Shown piece after piece: positions 1 to 13,639 of a stretch of 64,000 nt of DNA. Origin of the DNA: Pleurodeles waltl. Taxonomy: Eukaryota > Chordata > Amphibia > Caudata > Salamandridae. Where the stretch lies: contig NC_090442.1 in the NCBI RefSeq assembly GCF_031143425.1, forward strand, positions 421,431,776-421,495,775, read 5' to 3'. The notes under the pieces were generated by a model that was not told the DNA's origin, made no database searches, and worked only from the letters and a program-made list of their open reading frames with translations. The first letter of the stretch is position 1. Each line of letters begins with the position of its first letter. The position numbers were made by a program, and so were the translations under genes.

Positions 1-3000
1 TTGTTTTGTTGTCTTTGCTAATTTGCACCGAGATGCTGGTTAGTTCCGTCTTACATTTTTATAACATAAACATTGGTTCTTGCTGGCCCAAACGAGCACC
101 GACTGCCGCAAACTTGAGGTCCTTCCTATTTTCTTTTCCAGTCTGCAGTCTCATACCAGCTCTTTGCTGTGAAGGTATAGAGCATACAAATGTATTCAGC
201 AAGACAACAACATAAAGGGATGGCTATCCACTCCAAGCATTCTAACTCACAGGGTGGGAACAGCAGTACTAACAACAATGTTTCATTGAGTGCAGAGGAG
301 CTAGTCAGGAATAAATGTAACTCGGAGAAGTCCCACTAATGCCAACTGCTCAATACGATTTGTCTTCTGATCAAACGCTAAATCTTGCAGCCAATGATAT
401 TCAATCTTTCCGTCCTCAAAATCCAGCACAAAAAAGATGAAGTGAAGAGATATAACAATAGAAGGTATTAATAGGTTGCATCATTAATACTTAACATCTT
501 CTACTCAGATGGAGAAAAAGTCCACTACCGCAGGTCAAAAATCCTAATTATTCCAGTTCTGTAATTATAGTAATAATTTGTATATATAGGTCTTATTCAA
601 ATAGAAAAACTATGGGGATCACAAGTTGTCAAGTTTGTGCCTAGAAATATACAAAGAGCTTACCAAGGATTATGCACATTCCAAAGGGTAAGAAGTCTCT
701 AATGCGCTTCTCAGCAGTGCTTTTGTGTGCCTTGTCTCCTAGCTGATGCCGGTCTCCCTTACAGCTTGAACCTCCCCAGCATTGCTGAGTCCACTGTGAC
801 CCAGAGAGGTTTCTTGCATCTTGCTCTTGTGTGGAGCACCGGCAGCAGCAGAGTTCCAAAACTATACATAGCACACCGAATGTTAAACGTGGGCTATTTT
901 GATGTAGAGTGGACACAAGTGTTCCCAAATAAGGGTGAAGTTTGGCCTACTAAAAGGCCTTTTCCAAGGTGGTGGTCAGTTCTACGGGAGTTGTTGGAAT
1001 TTTCCAAACCAATGTTTCTAAAAGATGCTTCCCTTTCTGACAGCTCTTGCTTCAATCATGTAAAGGGTGGCATTTGGAATGAAATGATGTATTGCAATGT
1101 ATCTTGTTCACTGAGTTTTTGCCGCAAACCCTCACCTTTTATTCATTTTTGTCTCACATTTATTTCCTGAAAGTTTGGATTTTCCCCTCATGAATTATCC
1201 TTGAATGATTTGCCAGTTCTGCTTGGTGTTTTAGTACTATTTTTTCTACCCTATTGGAATTCACAATGAAACTACTGTACCAGGGTCGCTTATCTATTCT
1301 TGGCCCTTTTCTCCTTTCTGATGTTCAGAAAGCGTTTGATACCTTGTTCTTATCACCAAAAGAGTCTACATCATAAATCAAGAGTCACAGGTTTACCAAA
1401 GGAGGTTTTCCTTTGTGTGCTTTCCTCCTAGCTGTAGCCGTTCATGGAGACATCTTTGCTGGCTTCTGGTAAAAAAGGATCATCTTTAAAGTTATTTGAT
1501 TGGTTCATAAATGTCTCTGTGATTGTCAACCTAATTCTCTTAATGCCAAATTATTTTAAATGGTTTTCATCTTGCAATTTTGTAGTTATTCTTCGATTTC
1601 ATAATTCTACATTTGGCAGAAAATCCTTGTTAGTGCTTTCTTCGAGGCCTTGAAATGAGCAGCCAATTAACCTAATGTCCACCTGATCTAATTTTCTTCT
1701 AAGGAAAACATGTAAGACTTTTCTCTTCTCTACTTAGCTTCCTGTTTCTTTCTTGGATTTCACCTCACTGCTTTTAGCATCATGAGATCTCGGCATAAGT
1801 GCGCTGTGTGACTGCCATACAATACATATCGAAAATCAGACTTTCCACACATACTGTTCTGTGCAATGTTGCTACGAGAGTGTAGTCCCCCTTTCCTTTG
1901 GCAATCTAGTAGGGGTTACGAGAGACCATCTTCACATTCAGTCCTTCACACAATTACAACTAGGATCTTATTATGTGTAAGCTCAACTGAAAGTCGCCTT
2001 ACAAACACTTTTCTCAACAAGCAATAAGTAATATCAGGAGTAGTGATGAAACAGGAATACTTGCCACAAATGTTTGACTGACAATATCATATAGGAATTT
2101 CTATTAACAATTTAATTAAGAACAGTGTCTGAAATGGTCTTAAGAAATTCAAGACTGAACCAGGTTGTATATTAAGTGACTGAATCGAATAATTATCTGG
2201 TCAAATGGTGACCAGCATGACATGCAGCAGGAGATGGCAGCAACAAAGAAAAGGGTGCAGAAAGTAACTCGAAGAGTTCGTAGTGGGGATGAAGCACTGA
2301 GCACAATGATGTGAGGAATAGGTGTGAAGGTAGATGTAGTGGAGCATGAGATGTGGCTGGGGGCAAATGTTAAATCAACAGAGACAAAAGAAATTGGAGG
2401 CCTGGGCCCGAAATCTGATCAGTTTACATCTGGGGCAGAGGAAAATTAGAGGTGGATTTTTTCACCTCCATGATAGTGAAATGAATCTCCATGCAAATCT
2501 GTCATTTCCAAAATTTGCTTCCACAGGCATGAAAAAGCATGTCAGTATCTTGCAGTGGCAATGACGCGCAAGGAAAGTGAGGGCTTCTTCATATCTTTCA
2601 TGTGCACATTCCATAAGAATTTTCACTTGAAAGCTGTATCAGAGATATAATTGTGAGACTCCAAATTATGATAGAATTCCTTGATAAAATTGCTTATATT
2701 TTAGCAGATTGATATATGTATAACATTTGTCGTTCCTTGTGTACTCAAGATCTTTTCTCTGTTACATTGGTCCTAGCTCACAATCACACTGACTACATCT
2801 CCCTCCCCCCGCGTTTTGTAATCATGCATTTCTCTGATGCTATTTTTCAATCGAGATACAGGTATGAGAGAAATGTCAAAAGAAGATCATTTGAATTGAT
2901 AGCTGAGATGCAGAGATTCATTGTATTTTTATGCAATTAAATTTTCGATATACAACAGATGTCATTGTGGATTTGGTATTTCCTTTCATGTTTATTATAG

Positions 3001-3695
3001 ATACTAACTGAATGATGTTACATGAATCAACATTCCAAGAAAATAATATCCTAGTCAATGACAATTTGAGTTTAATAGTAGTGGTGTTCTACACGGTAGT
3101 AGAAATGTGAGCTTATAGAAATGAGAAAGTTACACTTTCTACACTGCCTTCCTTAAACAAGCTGTCATTGACATTTTTTAGTCGGTAATCACGACTTTGG
3201 GTGTAATGCCTGTGACATGAAATCTAATTGCCGATCATTGGAGTAAGCAATAAATGACAATATATGCCTATAGCACATACTAAACCAGTTTCTGTATGAA
3301 ATTCGAGGCAGTGGAGCTTTGCTCTTATTGCAGTGTTTTCCAGGTGATTAATTATATTACTTGTGTTTTAAGAACAATTTGTTTCTTGTTCACTAGGCCT
3401 AGACTGATGCATTTTTAGGCTTTCTTAGTTTAAGCTGTTTCAACTTATTTAAGAGCTACAATGCCTTAAGATTTTCTTATTCCTGATTATGGGTGTATTT
3501 TTATCATGGGGAGGCAACTGGAATTCAAGCTGAACAGCCTTAGCTCCTCCCCCTTGGCCCCATGTTCCTACAGGTCAGTATGTCCACACTGTTTCTAATA
3601 TCTGCCCTCTATCTCATTTTCTTAAGTCTTCCATACCTTTTGGTGCATAACTTTGTCTGGGAGATACAGAGTTCTTCCTTGTCAGACAAGTGTAT
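1..3695. other. Non-coding sequence, nothing recognised
   Basis: AT-rich sequence with only short chance open frames. I saw no exon with flanking splice sites, no RNA gene and no recognisable transposon protein. It probably belongs to the long intron or flank of the CaM kinase gene and may contain repeats too old to recognise by eye. Confidence 0.5.
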
Positions 3696-5259
3696 TGTGG
3701 GCGCATACTACCTTATATTTGTTTTGATAATTTATTTTATAAGAGGACACGTAAGGATAACCAACCATCTAGCCTCATGAGGTCGAATGAACCTTTGGAC
3801 TCAGATAGGTGTGAGTGTTTGGCTCTGAACAAAAAGGAAGTCAACAAGAACCAAAACCAAACAATACTATCATTAATCAACATTAGAGTCAGTAGTTTAT
3901 ACGCACCATAACCTATATGGCCATGAATCACCACACCAGTTAAGTTTAAACATTTATTGCTCTTTAGATTAACAATGCTAAGATCACGTACATCAAACGC
4001 AAAACCTAATTATATAAAGATACATGAATATCACAGATTGTCCAAACATCCTAAAGAATCTCAGCTTTGACAGAATATGAATCATTAGGCACTCAAGAAT
4101 CACCATACAGAATAACAGCAATATCAGATGCACAGTTGAGATTAAATACATTGAATTAACACAGATGTATTATTCACAATCGGTTATTTTGCGCAGGCAA
4201 ATTCAGAATGTGACAGTCTACATATTACCTTAATTAGATTAAGCATGTTGGACTTCATGCAAAAAGAAAAAGACAAAAAATAATTAGGCGGTCATCTATC
4301 TATGGCGCTAGCAAAAATAGCTGTTGGGTTTCTAGAAGAGAAAAACATGGAAAACCTGCAAGAAAGGCAAATGTACAATTTTTGTTATACCTCCGCTTAA
4401 TGGGTTCAGCATCTTCATGGTCTGCTTCAGTGGGCAGTGACATATAGGGAAACAGTTAAGTAATGTTTGGTCTTAGTGCATCTGAACTGTCAGTGGCAGA
4501 TAGCACATTATTTCAGTAGCAGAAATAAAAGCACAACTGAACACAGCAAAGGACAAAGCAACCCCCCCCCCCCCAGTCTGAGCTAACATCACAATATTAA
4601 AATCTTAAAAATAACTAGATACTCTACCATTGGTTTAAAAAATAAGGTGGTTTTGGACAGAACCAATTAAAACTAAAGCCCGTTTCTTCATGTTGCAATT
4701 CTTGGTTTCTTTTTCCCTTCTTGGTTCAGCTTCTTTCACTGCCGTCACCAATTTCTGTTTACAGAAATAAAATGTTTCAACCTACATAAAACTACTAAAA
4801 GCCATTGTTTTCTGTGGAACACTGTCTAACAGGAACTAAATAAATTTATCAAAATATACAGCACTAGAACATTTCTCTCATACATTAGATCATCACACAG
4901 GATGTTTCTGAAAGAACAGAAAACTTTCCACTGCCATCAACATTTTCGAAGCATCACATTTATTTCATTCTGAGTTAACTTAAGATAGGCCTTTTCTAAA
5001 ACTCAGTAAAATGTGCAGTGTACAACATCTCATAAAACTCAAACTATTTATTTTCTGAACATGTAATTATTACTTTTCATTACTCTCAGTTAGTAAAACA
5101 TAAAATACAATTAATTAGACAGTGATGTATTTTCATTTTTTAAATATCTGTGTCCATTAGCAGTGTAGGCCTGATTTTCATTTCAGCCTTGCACTTTGAA
5201 ATGCACATTTTCCTTTCAATTAATCACACAATTTTATTAGTAATTTTCACACTCTAACA
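3696..5259 (-). mobile_element. Solo LTR of the window's endogenous retrovirus family
   Basis: This 1564-bp block begins TG and ends CA, and is flanked by the direct repeat GTAT (3692-3695 and 5260-5263). Its left end aligns with the U5 ends of the other LTRs here (TGtgGGCGCatactaCCTTA against TGTTAGCGCGTCTGACCTTA in the plus-strand solo LTR read in reverse). The segment around 3773-3810 matches the U5 stretch of the full provirus (a GGTCGATGAA-like block followed by GTGAG). The R/U3 part near 4245-4440 also aligns. There is no internal gag or pol, so it is best explained by recombination between two LTRs. It is clearly more diverged than the full provirus LTRs, hence older. A (C)13 tract lies inside it at 4562-4574. 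Confidence 0.78.
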
Positions 5260-5645
5260 GTATAAAATAAATATTCTCAACAGATTTCTCTGGAAAATGT
5301 GTGCATACCTTAGATCCCACCTGTGCTTCTCTCTCACTTTTGTTTTAGCCTAGAAGACTTTAGCAAGGTGGATCTGTGATATTTTTATATGCATGTCTTT
5401 GTGAGTTCATCTCATCCAGTTCTTTGGATGTGAACATCTTGTACAACTTGCAGCTCTTATATAGAATGTCTATTTTGCTACTGTAAGTCATGCTAAATCA
5501 GCAACAATTGATTTGGATGTCAATTAATTAACATCTCCAAATGAAGCATTATGGCTTTTTCTTGGCATTCTTTTGCGCTTGGCAGCCCATTTACTGAATA
5601 TCAGTGTGGGCCTAACAAGATGGAGGAACCTTCTTTAAATACTAA

Positions 5646-5786
5646 GGGCCTGATTACGATCTTGGCGGACACGGTTACTCCATCACAAACGTGACGGATA
5701 TCCTGTCCACAGTATATATACGGAAATTGCGACATTTGTCACATTTGTGACAGAGTATTCCATCCAGCAAGATCATAATCAGGCCC
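5646..5786. mobile_element. Short Harbinger-like MITE (141 bp)
   Basis: Imperfect terminal inverted repeats: GGGCCTGATTACGATCTTGG at the left against the reverse complement of CAAGATCATAATCAGGCCC at the right. The left flank is TAA and the right flank TCA, so a TAA-type 3-bp target duplication is only approximate. The interior carries a cGTGACGGATATCC module shared with 13481-13560 and 18496-18665. It has no coding capacity. TIR sequence and TWA-type targets point to PIF/Harbinger. Confidence 0.7.
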
Positions 5787-7420
5787 TCAGTGATCTCCAA
5801 ATGGTTTCACAGCAATAGGTATGCCAATTATATGCCATGTTTTACACCTTATTCTGTGATTTATGTCTACCAAAACATACAAATCGATTGTCAAGTCCAC
5901 AATTGAAAAGCTACCCATCAGCCTATTACATAAGGTGGGCAGAAAAGAAAAATATGTTCTGCCAGAAGGCAATTCTATCACCTCTCAAAGAAACACATTA
6001 AGAGTTTTCTACCTAACCATGCACCTGCCCTCTGCCTGTGGAAATACCTGTACCTCCACTAGGAGCTTGCCTTCCGCTGTGACTAATGCTATTACCCATT
6101 TTGGTATTACAGTATATTCTTGCCAAACCTGCGTGGAGGGCACAGGTAGATCTACCTGATCTACATGAGACCCACTAGATTGTGTAGAGGACTACTGGAA
6201 AAATCCAACCCCTACGGGGTGGGCTTGAGAGGCTCGGACCCCAGGACAGGGTGAGGAACCTGCACCGGCCCTTTTCTGAGGAGAAGCATTTCTATCTGGC
6301 GCTCCATTAGAGAACCAGGTTAAAATCTGATTAATGGGTGTTAAAGTGCACAAATGGTCCATTTTACCACCTAGATGTTGGGAATTATATAATATGTCTC
6401 CACCTTGCAATTGACCAAGCTCTGTCAACATATTCAACTGGTTGTGATGCAGACACCTCTGGCAATGGATGCCCATGTTGGCAACCCTCCCTTGAAGTCA
6501 TCAAGCACCGGACCTCTAAGGAAGACTCCCTTAAACTGGGTCAGGAAGCATACATCAATTAAAGGAGAATACCAGGGCAACTGGTTTCTGAAAACATATA
6601 CTTTATATTTCTATTTCTATATTATTATAGGATACACTCCAGACATGGCTGGAATAGTTGGAATCAGTCTAGCTGGCAGTATCAAAGCCAACTAAATAAT
6701 GATACCTCATCATGAGAATACACTTCTTATTACCAAAATGTATCCAATAACTCTCAGTCGGATTGTAAATGACTATTGACGTGGTAAGCATGAACTAATA
6801 CCTACATAAATAACTGAGCTCTTTAACCTCTATAACCTCTTAAGGATATGCAGCTCGACTTTTTACATGAAATCTACATCACAGCATGTAACAATCATAT
6901 AAATCTAAGTAAATGATAGTTCTGAATTAACAATTCAAAACAAATTCTGGGTTATTTTTTGCATACAGCATAACAGCTGTGTAATGAACAGAATGACAAG
7001 CTATAATTCCTTAAGCATGATGGTTCTCTAATACCATGAGCATCACATATAATTAATGTTGCATAACAGTTAGTAACTTCCATACATTCCAAATTGCATA
7101 AAAAAGTGAATGATGGATTGTTTACAAATGGAATGACAGTTCATTGAGCATAAGAAATTCCATAATGTTGTGTCCGTCTAGTGGAGTTGAGTGATTTTCT
7201 TCCACATAGTGCTTCAGAAGCTTCTCAGGGTAGTAAGCGGTAGATCGACACCAGCAGAATACCAAACTGTATCAATTAGAGCTAATAATGTTATCTTTTC
7301 CAAACAGGTCTTTTGCAAAAACAGATTTGCCTAGCAGATTTTTTGAATCGTGAGAGTTCCCTTGGTGCACATGCCCAGAGTAGACATCTGTGATTCAAAA
7401 ATCTCAAGTGAACAGACTTT
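5787..7420. other. Non-coding, nothing recognised
   Basis: No exon, RNA gene or transposon protein was recognised. Open frames of up to about 98 codons show no domain, codon pattern or splice context. Confidence 0.45.
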
Positions 7421-7670
7421 GGCCCTCATTACGATCTTAGCGGCCGGACACGGACGCCTACCAAACTCCCGTGGTCAGGTCCCTGCCAGTGAGGTGACGT
7501 TCCTGCGGCCAATATTATGAGTTTCCCGCTGGGTCAACAGATTTTCCGCTCGCTGACCCATTGGGAAACAGCTCACAACATTGATGCCGGCAATGTTGCA
7601 GTGCGTAGGGTGCAGCAGCACCCGTTCCGCTTTTCACTGCCTGCTAAACAGTGTAAGACAGACATTGCTA
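7421..7670. mobile_element. Left part of a GC-rich Harbinger-like MITE
   Basis: It starts GGCCCTCATTACGATCTTAGC, the same type of end as the complete GC-rich elements at 34645-36669 and 53274-53902. It also contains their central stretch (a cACCCGTTcCGcttTTCACTG module near 7620-7642). No matching right terminus follows, so the copy is truncated. The right boundary is approximate. Confidence 0.55.
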
Positions 7671-7897
7671 AGATCCCTGGCTTTAGAAAAGGTACACAGG
7701 GATTTGCATAAAAAAATGAAGACTCCTCACAGCAGATGTAACGTGAGAAATTTTTATTTTCCGAAGCATTTTCGAAATTTGCTTGTATGCTGGAACATTT
7801 TGAACATATGCAAAGGTAGAAAACATTTTAATTATGTCTAAGCGTAGTTTTGATACTGAAAGTGTGCCCTTCTTGTACAAAATCTAATCTTCACATC

Positions 7898-7912
7898 ACA
7901 CACACACACACT
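7898..7912. repeat. (CA)n microsatellite
   Basis: A short uninterrupted CA dinucleotide run. No other feature is attached to it. Confidence 0.85.
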
Positions 7913-8236
7913 TGTGGTGGAAGGGTGTGTGCACTAGCACGAGGCAGCCAAAAGTGTTAGGGAGGAGAACAACAGTGGCACATTTTAGATATGGTTCTGT
8001 TCTCTCTCTCTTTGATGCAATGCAGCACAGTAACTTTCGTTGCTGTGTGGCATCACATTTTTGTACAATAGCCCACACTACTGACTTTGTTGTAAATAGG
8101 AAGTTCTTAGAAAACTTCAGATTACGTTTTTGACCAGCAAAACAGTATGATCACTGATAAAGTATGTGGTTCGATTTTTGTGACTGAAAAACAAATGAAA
8201 TCGGGTTTTATCATAATGGTATAAAATGTAAACTGT

Positions 8237-8290
8237 ATTGGTATTTATATAGTGCAAACCTACGTGGAGAGCAACGGAGCTCTGTACATT
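8237..8290 (-). repeat. Possible 3' tail of a CR1/L2-type retroelement
   Basis: In reverse complement this short stretch reads CTCCACGTAGGTTTGCACTATATAAATACC (positions 8238-8272), recalling the 3' ends of CR1/L2-group LINEs and their SINEs, which finish in a tATATAAAT motif. It lies directly upstream of the solo LTR at 8304. No body of the element is visible, so the call is tentative. Confidence 0.3.
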
Positions 8291-8303
8291 ATGAGGGGCT
8301 AGG

Positions 8304-9873
8304 TGCTGAAGCAGGTGTTCTAATGAAAATATTCATGAGTATTCATGTATTCTGAGTAAGGGTTTTGCGTAGAAAATGAATTAACCTAGAGAAAAATAAT
8401 GCACGATTTGAGAATGTGATCCACGTGAGTGGCCGTCAAGGTTCACGAAGTGTACTTATTAATGGCTTATTATAATGAAACATGAAGCTTATGTTTGATT
8501 AATGTAGTAAAATGTCATATTAAAGGTTATGTATTATGCATTAGCTTTATTAATTGTAGACCTTAACTTAGCTGAGGTCCTGGCCTAGTTGCTCTGCCTC
8601 ATGTCAAGCTGTATTTCTAAACCGATTACTAAAACAAAATGGCTGTTCAGAGAATCAAACTGAATGTTTGACACATGTTCCACTGTGCTGTTCAAATGTG
8701 CTCGTAGCTAAAAGTCTTTCCCATGAGATCCGATTGATAGAAGATGCTGTTCTTGCTAAATGTCACATTATAAATATAATGTGTGTAAGACTGACTTTCT
8801 CAGGAGAAGAACAGTGGAGACACTGACTGGAGTATAAGCTGCAACAATAGTGTTACCTGATGAGCCGGATGATGAGGACATTACAAGAGAAGCCACTCAG
8901 CGACATGTGAACTGTGTATTAGTAGAAATCATAGATTTAAAGTTCTAGTTTTATTGGACAAAGTGTGAACATGCGATCCCTTGACCAATAGGGACTTGGG
9001 AAGTAGTTTTAGGAAATCTAACTTAGCCGGACTGCACCAAGAGGAGGCGCGTCATTCTCCCCATTTGTCTCAAGGGTCTACCTCTATTCTTTTGAACTGC
9101 TTAAAGACTTTGCGTTTTCTGAACTTTGATGCTGAATCCTGATGCCTTGCTGACCGAACTGATGTCCTGATGACGAAGACTATCTTAGGTTGCCGATCCA
9201 TTTGAGGAGAGGTATATTAGTACTGATGTGTTTCTTAAGACTGTTTTGTTTTTTCTTTTGAAGTACCAACCGCACTATTTTGATAGAGCCATAGTTAGAT
9301 GTTTTCCAAATTTGTGTTACTAAATTGTTTTGCATGAAGCCCAACATGCTGATGCTAATCTGGTGTTAGTTAAGGGATCCTTACTAATGAAAGTCTGCTA
9401 CAGGGGAATAACGTTGATGTCTTTCTTTGCTGAAACTAAATGTATGTGATATCGTTTTGCGCAATTGTTCTTGATATTAATTTGCACTATAACTTTAGAA
9501 TGTGTAGTGGTTCAAGCTTTGATTAAATTACGCTTCTTTTGTCACTTTGGACAGCCAGTGTTGTTTCTGTATATTTATCATCTGATATTGTGATTATTTT
9601 ACGTGGCATTAGCATTGTTAATATAGCGAAGTAAATATTCTAATTTTTACTAAAAGGTGTGGGTATTCATGACCGAAAAGTCATGGTGTGTGACAATTAC
9701 TGACTCCAAATGATTATTAATGTCATTGATTGTTGATGTTATTGATTGGTTATTGATTAATAATCTGCCTGTACTGGATCTAGGGTGGGAACATTTTAAA
9801 TGTGAGTCAAAAGGTTCATCGGCCTATTCGCGTCCCCTTGTAAGTTTACTTATTAAGGTCAGACGCGCTAACA
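8304..9873 (+). mobile_element. Solo LTR (plus orientation) of the same retrovirus family
   Basis: This 1570-bp LTR starts TG and ends CTAACA, flanked by a perfect 4-bp duplication TAGG (8300-8303 and 9874-9877). It is collinear with the reverse complement of the full provirus LTR. Matching blocks include GATGACGAAGACT (9168-9180), AGTACCAACcGC near 9261, TTTTCCAAATTtGTGTT near 9302, CATGAAGCCCaACATG near 9333, GGTGTGGGTATTCATGACCG near 9656 and the U5 end AGACGCGCTAACA (9861-9873). No internal region remains. It lies opposite in orientation to the other family members in this window and is well diverged from the provirus LTRs. Confidence 0.85.
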
Positions 9874-10217
9874 TAGGCGATGATATATTATCTGTATTTA
9901 AAGTGACTGCGTGCATATTTGAATTATATAATTACATTTCACATAGTGGTATTTTTTTATGTTAGGCAATTTTCTGAGTACTGCTAATCGCTTTAGACAA
10001 AATGAAAAAACAAAATGTATATTTTACATACAAATTGGTTTTGGAAAATGATTGACTTGTTTCCCTGGCAGCAGTGTATGTAGGGCTCATGATAATCACC
10101 TCCAGACTTGAAGACCTGCACCATTGAACTTTTTTCTCAAGAATCTATTAAGCATGAAAAAAAATTGTTGCAATGTCTACTTGAGCTGTGTGAGGCTCCC
10201 TGTTATTTCAACACATA

Positions 10218-10367
10218 GGCCCGTACTTTTTTAGCGCCGCATTTGCGCTGCTTTTTGACGCAAAAACGGCGCTAACTTTCAAAATACAATGGTATTTTGC
10301 AAGTTTGTGCCGCTTTTGCGTCAAAAAATTATGCAAATGTGGCACTAATAAAGTATAAATATGGGCC
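10218..10367. mobile_element. Short MITE with GGCCCGTA...TATGGGCC ends (150 bp)
   Basis: Terminal inverted repeats GGCCCGTACTTTTT and AGTATAAATATGGGCC enclose inverted GCGCC / TTTTTGACGCAAAAACGGCGC modules. The ends match the larger element at 49727-50649, which starts GGGCCCGTATTTATAC and ends GTATAAATATGCCCC. No clear target duplication was found. No coding capacity. Confidence 0.65.
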
Positions 10368-13300
10368 AGTTTGTGGTGTGGAACAATTTTTGTGTTAGCC
10401 CCTCTCTTTCACATTAAAACACATTATTTGAACTTCTGCAGTTGCCAAAGAACATGGAAGTAATTATCAATTTACACTCATACTGCTTTGGTTTCACGTG
10501 GCCAAGCCCATCAAGGCCAGGTGGCTAAAATGCATATTCCTAAGAATGCTAAATATGTGAGTTTATTGGCAGTAAGGATAGCAAATTACATTACACAGTT
10601 GATTGGGAGTCCACACCAAATTAGTCTGCTCTAAGCACTGGTTGCATCAGAGAAGGCTTCGACATTCTGCGCCAATGTTTAGACTTCTCGCGGCGTTGAA
10701 GTCCAAAATAATTTCAGTGTGTATTGTAATTAGAAATGGCAAAGTAGTTACGTCATCGTGCCGGGCCTGCACATGATTCACGAACTCAAAGCCATGTACG
10801 TTTTGAAAATGAAAAAACTCTCTGCGCAGATAACATTAAAGAAACTAGGTTTAACTAGGAAAATATATTAATCACACACCTTTCTGCATGTATCCTTCAC
10901 AAATAGTAACTCTTGCTCGCGCACCCCTTGACGTTTGTGAGTCAGATAACCAGGTGTAAACAACGGAAATGTAAAGGCATACTCCAGAATCAAGAATTGT
11001 ACAACCTCTTCACGAGTTGACCCAATTGTTAGGGGTTGTCGTACAAGTTTATTCAGTGTGATATTTGGTTTCCGTTAGCGTCCGCAGGCAGAGGAATGTG
11101 GGAAACAACCATTTCTATTGGCGGTCTCATACCACTGCATCCTTCATTCGCACTGTGCTTTGATTGGTCACTTTGAGTGGATAGATGGATAATGACAGTT
11201 TTGGAAAAAAATAAAAGAGAGACGTGAGCATGTCGTGCTTTCAAAAGAGAAGACATTGGTATGTACAATAGAATGAACAACCCACAAACATACCCCCAAA
11301 TCACGTAGAGACTACACATGTAAAAGAGGTAACTTACTGTAAGGTTTTGAGAGGTTTTTAGGGACAGGTTTTCTGTGTACTCTCCATCGTAGAGATGATT
11401 TGGCTGACATTTATCTGTCCGGGCAAAGCACAGATAGGGTGCTCAAGCAATTTAAGCAAGTAATGGCAAAGCAAAGCAGTTCTGGCTTTCTGCTAGCACA
11501 TGGAAACTGCATTTGTTCATGCCTATGTTTGCATGCCTTAGTTTATTAAAGGCAAGCCTGTTGGCTTTGGCAAACCATTTTTTGAGTGTGAAAACACAGG
11601 AGGAGTAACAATGGGGGGCAAACCAGAAATAAAAACAGTAGGAAGGAAAAATAAATGGAAAGTCAATGCAAAAGATACAGAGGCTAAATAGCAGTGGGGA
11701 AGACAAACATGCAAAACAGGCAAGAGTCCAGGACTAAAACATTAAAAGAGCCTGCTGTAGTGAAAAAAACGGTGTACGTTTGAGAAGTCAACTTTGTCGT
11801 GTATTGCAATCCAAGTACCAAGCGAGGGTCAAATACGTCTCAAATAAGGTCTGTTCTATGTAGATTTTAAAGAATTTGTAAATAATAGGTACTGTAGAGA
11901 GATGCTCTGTCAAACATGACCTAAAATGACAGTCAGTAGAAAACGTACCAAACTTGTGTCAACGTCTTGTTTCCTTTCCAATAGTGAATTTCAGGTTGTG
12001 GGAGCAAAGAAACCTTAACATTTTGAAGGGCACTACATTTCTATAGCTCGAAATGTCTGGTGTTTTAAGCAGACTGTTGGGAATATACTATTTTTATGTT
12101 TAATTTCCGGTTCTCATGTTTTTCAAAACATCTGTGACAAAAGCTCAGCATTGACCCTTTATGAAATGAGCACATTGTCAGTAAACATAAATAAATAGGC
12201 CTATAAGAACTACTGGGTGAACAAGGACTTCATTTTGTTAATAAGGAGCTAGGGCGAAAATTACCTTTTGCTCAAGCAGTTTTGCGAGACATTGAATTTT
12301 GGGAAGTCCGTGGTATTTCAAATCATGAAAATCTGCAAAAGCAGGGTAAAAATTCTTCCCCTCAAAAATGTTATGAGATTTTTTTCACAGAAATAACTTT
12401 TTTTGCAAGTATTTTCTCGTGGTAGAAGTTAGTGTTTCCAGCGCTGCTTTCCCACAACACCTATTTTTATGGGTCAATTTTTATGTTTGAAATATTTGCG
12501 AAGGAAAGATTCACATTGGTTTCAAAGTAAAAGCTTTTCTGTAAAGAAAATGACATAAGGCATGTGTGCGATTACAACAATGCTTTATTGCTGAAGACAC
12601 AGGTGTAAGGCCACCAGCATCACTCCTGAGCAGCAACTGCCAAAGACGTAATGTAGGCACATTAACCACTCGAAACGTTCAAAAGGAGTGTGCTTAGAAA
12701 GGCTCTCATTGGAGAGGAAACAGCACAAATGTTTTCCCACGTGCCCCATTCTAGGAAACTTTAAAAAGTCCATGGAAACGGACTAAGGCAAAATATACAT
12801 GGAGAAGGAAGGGAACAACAGGGAGGGAAAACAGGGGAATGGAGGAGTGAAGGTGAAAATCAGCAACTCGAACACAGTGGCACAATGGCTGAACACAGAT
12901 CATAGGCTGTCACCTGATTGGGATGTATCGACCATACAGCACAAAGTGGAAATCTCATCTTTACATATAATCCTTCAGGTAAGATAGTGGTTGAGATTTC
13001 TGGTGTTTCACTCTTCCCGAGGCACCTGTGGCCTCCAAAACAGGTTTGTTGACATCCATCCACACTTCATTGGACTGATCCAACATAAGAGCCAGTTTTT
13101 CCTTGGGAATTATCAAAACTCTGTCCCCATTCCACTCTTTCTGATCCTGTTTAGTGGGATATGGGCCAACATGGCTTACTGGGTCTTAGCTGTGAGAGCT
13201 GGGGTGGCTTGCTTCTGATGTCTGGCCTACTATGGCTCTGCGAACTGGGTCAAGTACAACCTCCACACTTGACTGTCCGTGATAGCCATAGTGAGCAGTC

Positions 13301-13480
13301 CTAGATTTCTCATGATGGTAGTGTGGGAGTGCATCAAGCTCAGAACTACACGATCACCCAGCAGTGTATTAATTGATTATCCAACCTGGTGTTCAGAAAC
13401 ACTTCAAAATGAAATACTACACACTACAATATGTAGGCAGGAATATCAACAGTGGTGGGACCAATATACCCAGAGATTAA
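10368..13480. other. Non-coding, nothing recognised
   Basis: Over 3 kb of AT-rich DNA without a recognisable exon, RNA gene or transposon domain. Open frames are short and unsupported. Confidence 0.45.
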
Positions 13481-13560
13481 GGGCCTGATTATGACTTTTG
13501 CGGATGGGATACTCCGTAACAAACATGACGAATATCCCGTCCACCATATTACAAGTTCCA
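13481..13560. mobile_element. Left half of a Harbinger-like MITE
   Basis: It begins GGGCCTGATTATGAC after TTAA, and continues with the same order of modules as the complete element at 5646-5786 (GCGGA, ACTCC, CAAACaTGACGaATATCC). The right half is missing; decayed DIRS sequence follows. Confidence 0.55.
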
Positions 13561-13639
13561 TTATATCCTACCAAACCAACCAAAAACTGCTGTTAACACA
13601 TGGTCTTTAACTGAAGGAGAGAAACCCTCCCCTAACTGA

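Noticed and set aside
727..1170. 147-codon open frame
   Set aside because: No domain, no homologous motif and no splice-site or start context; consistent with chance in intronic DNA.
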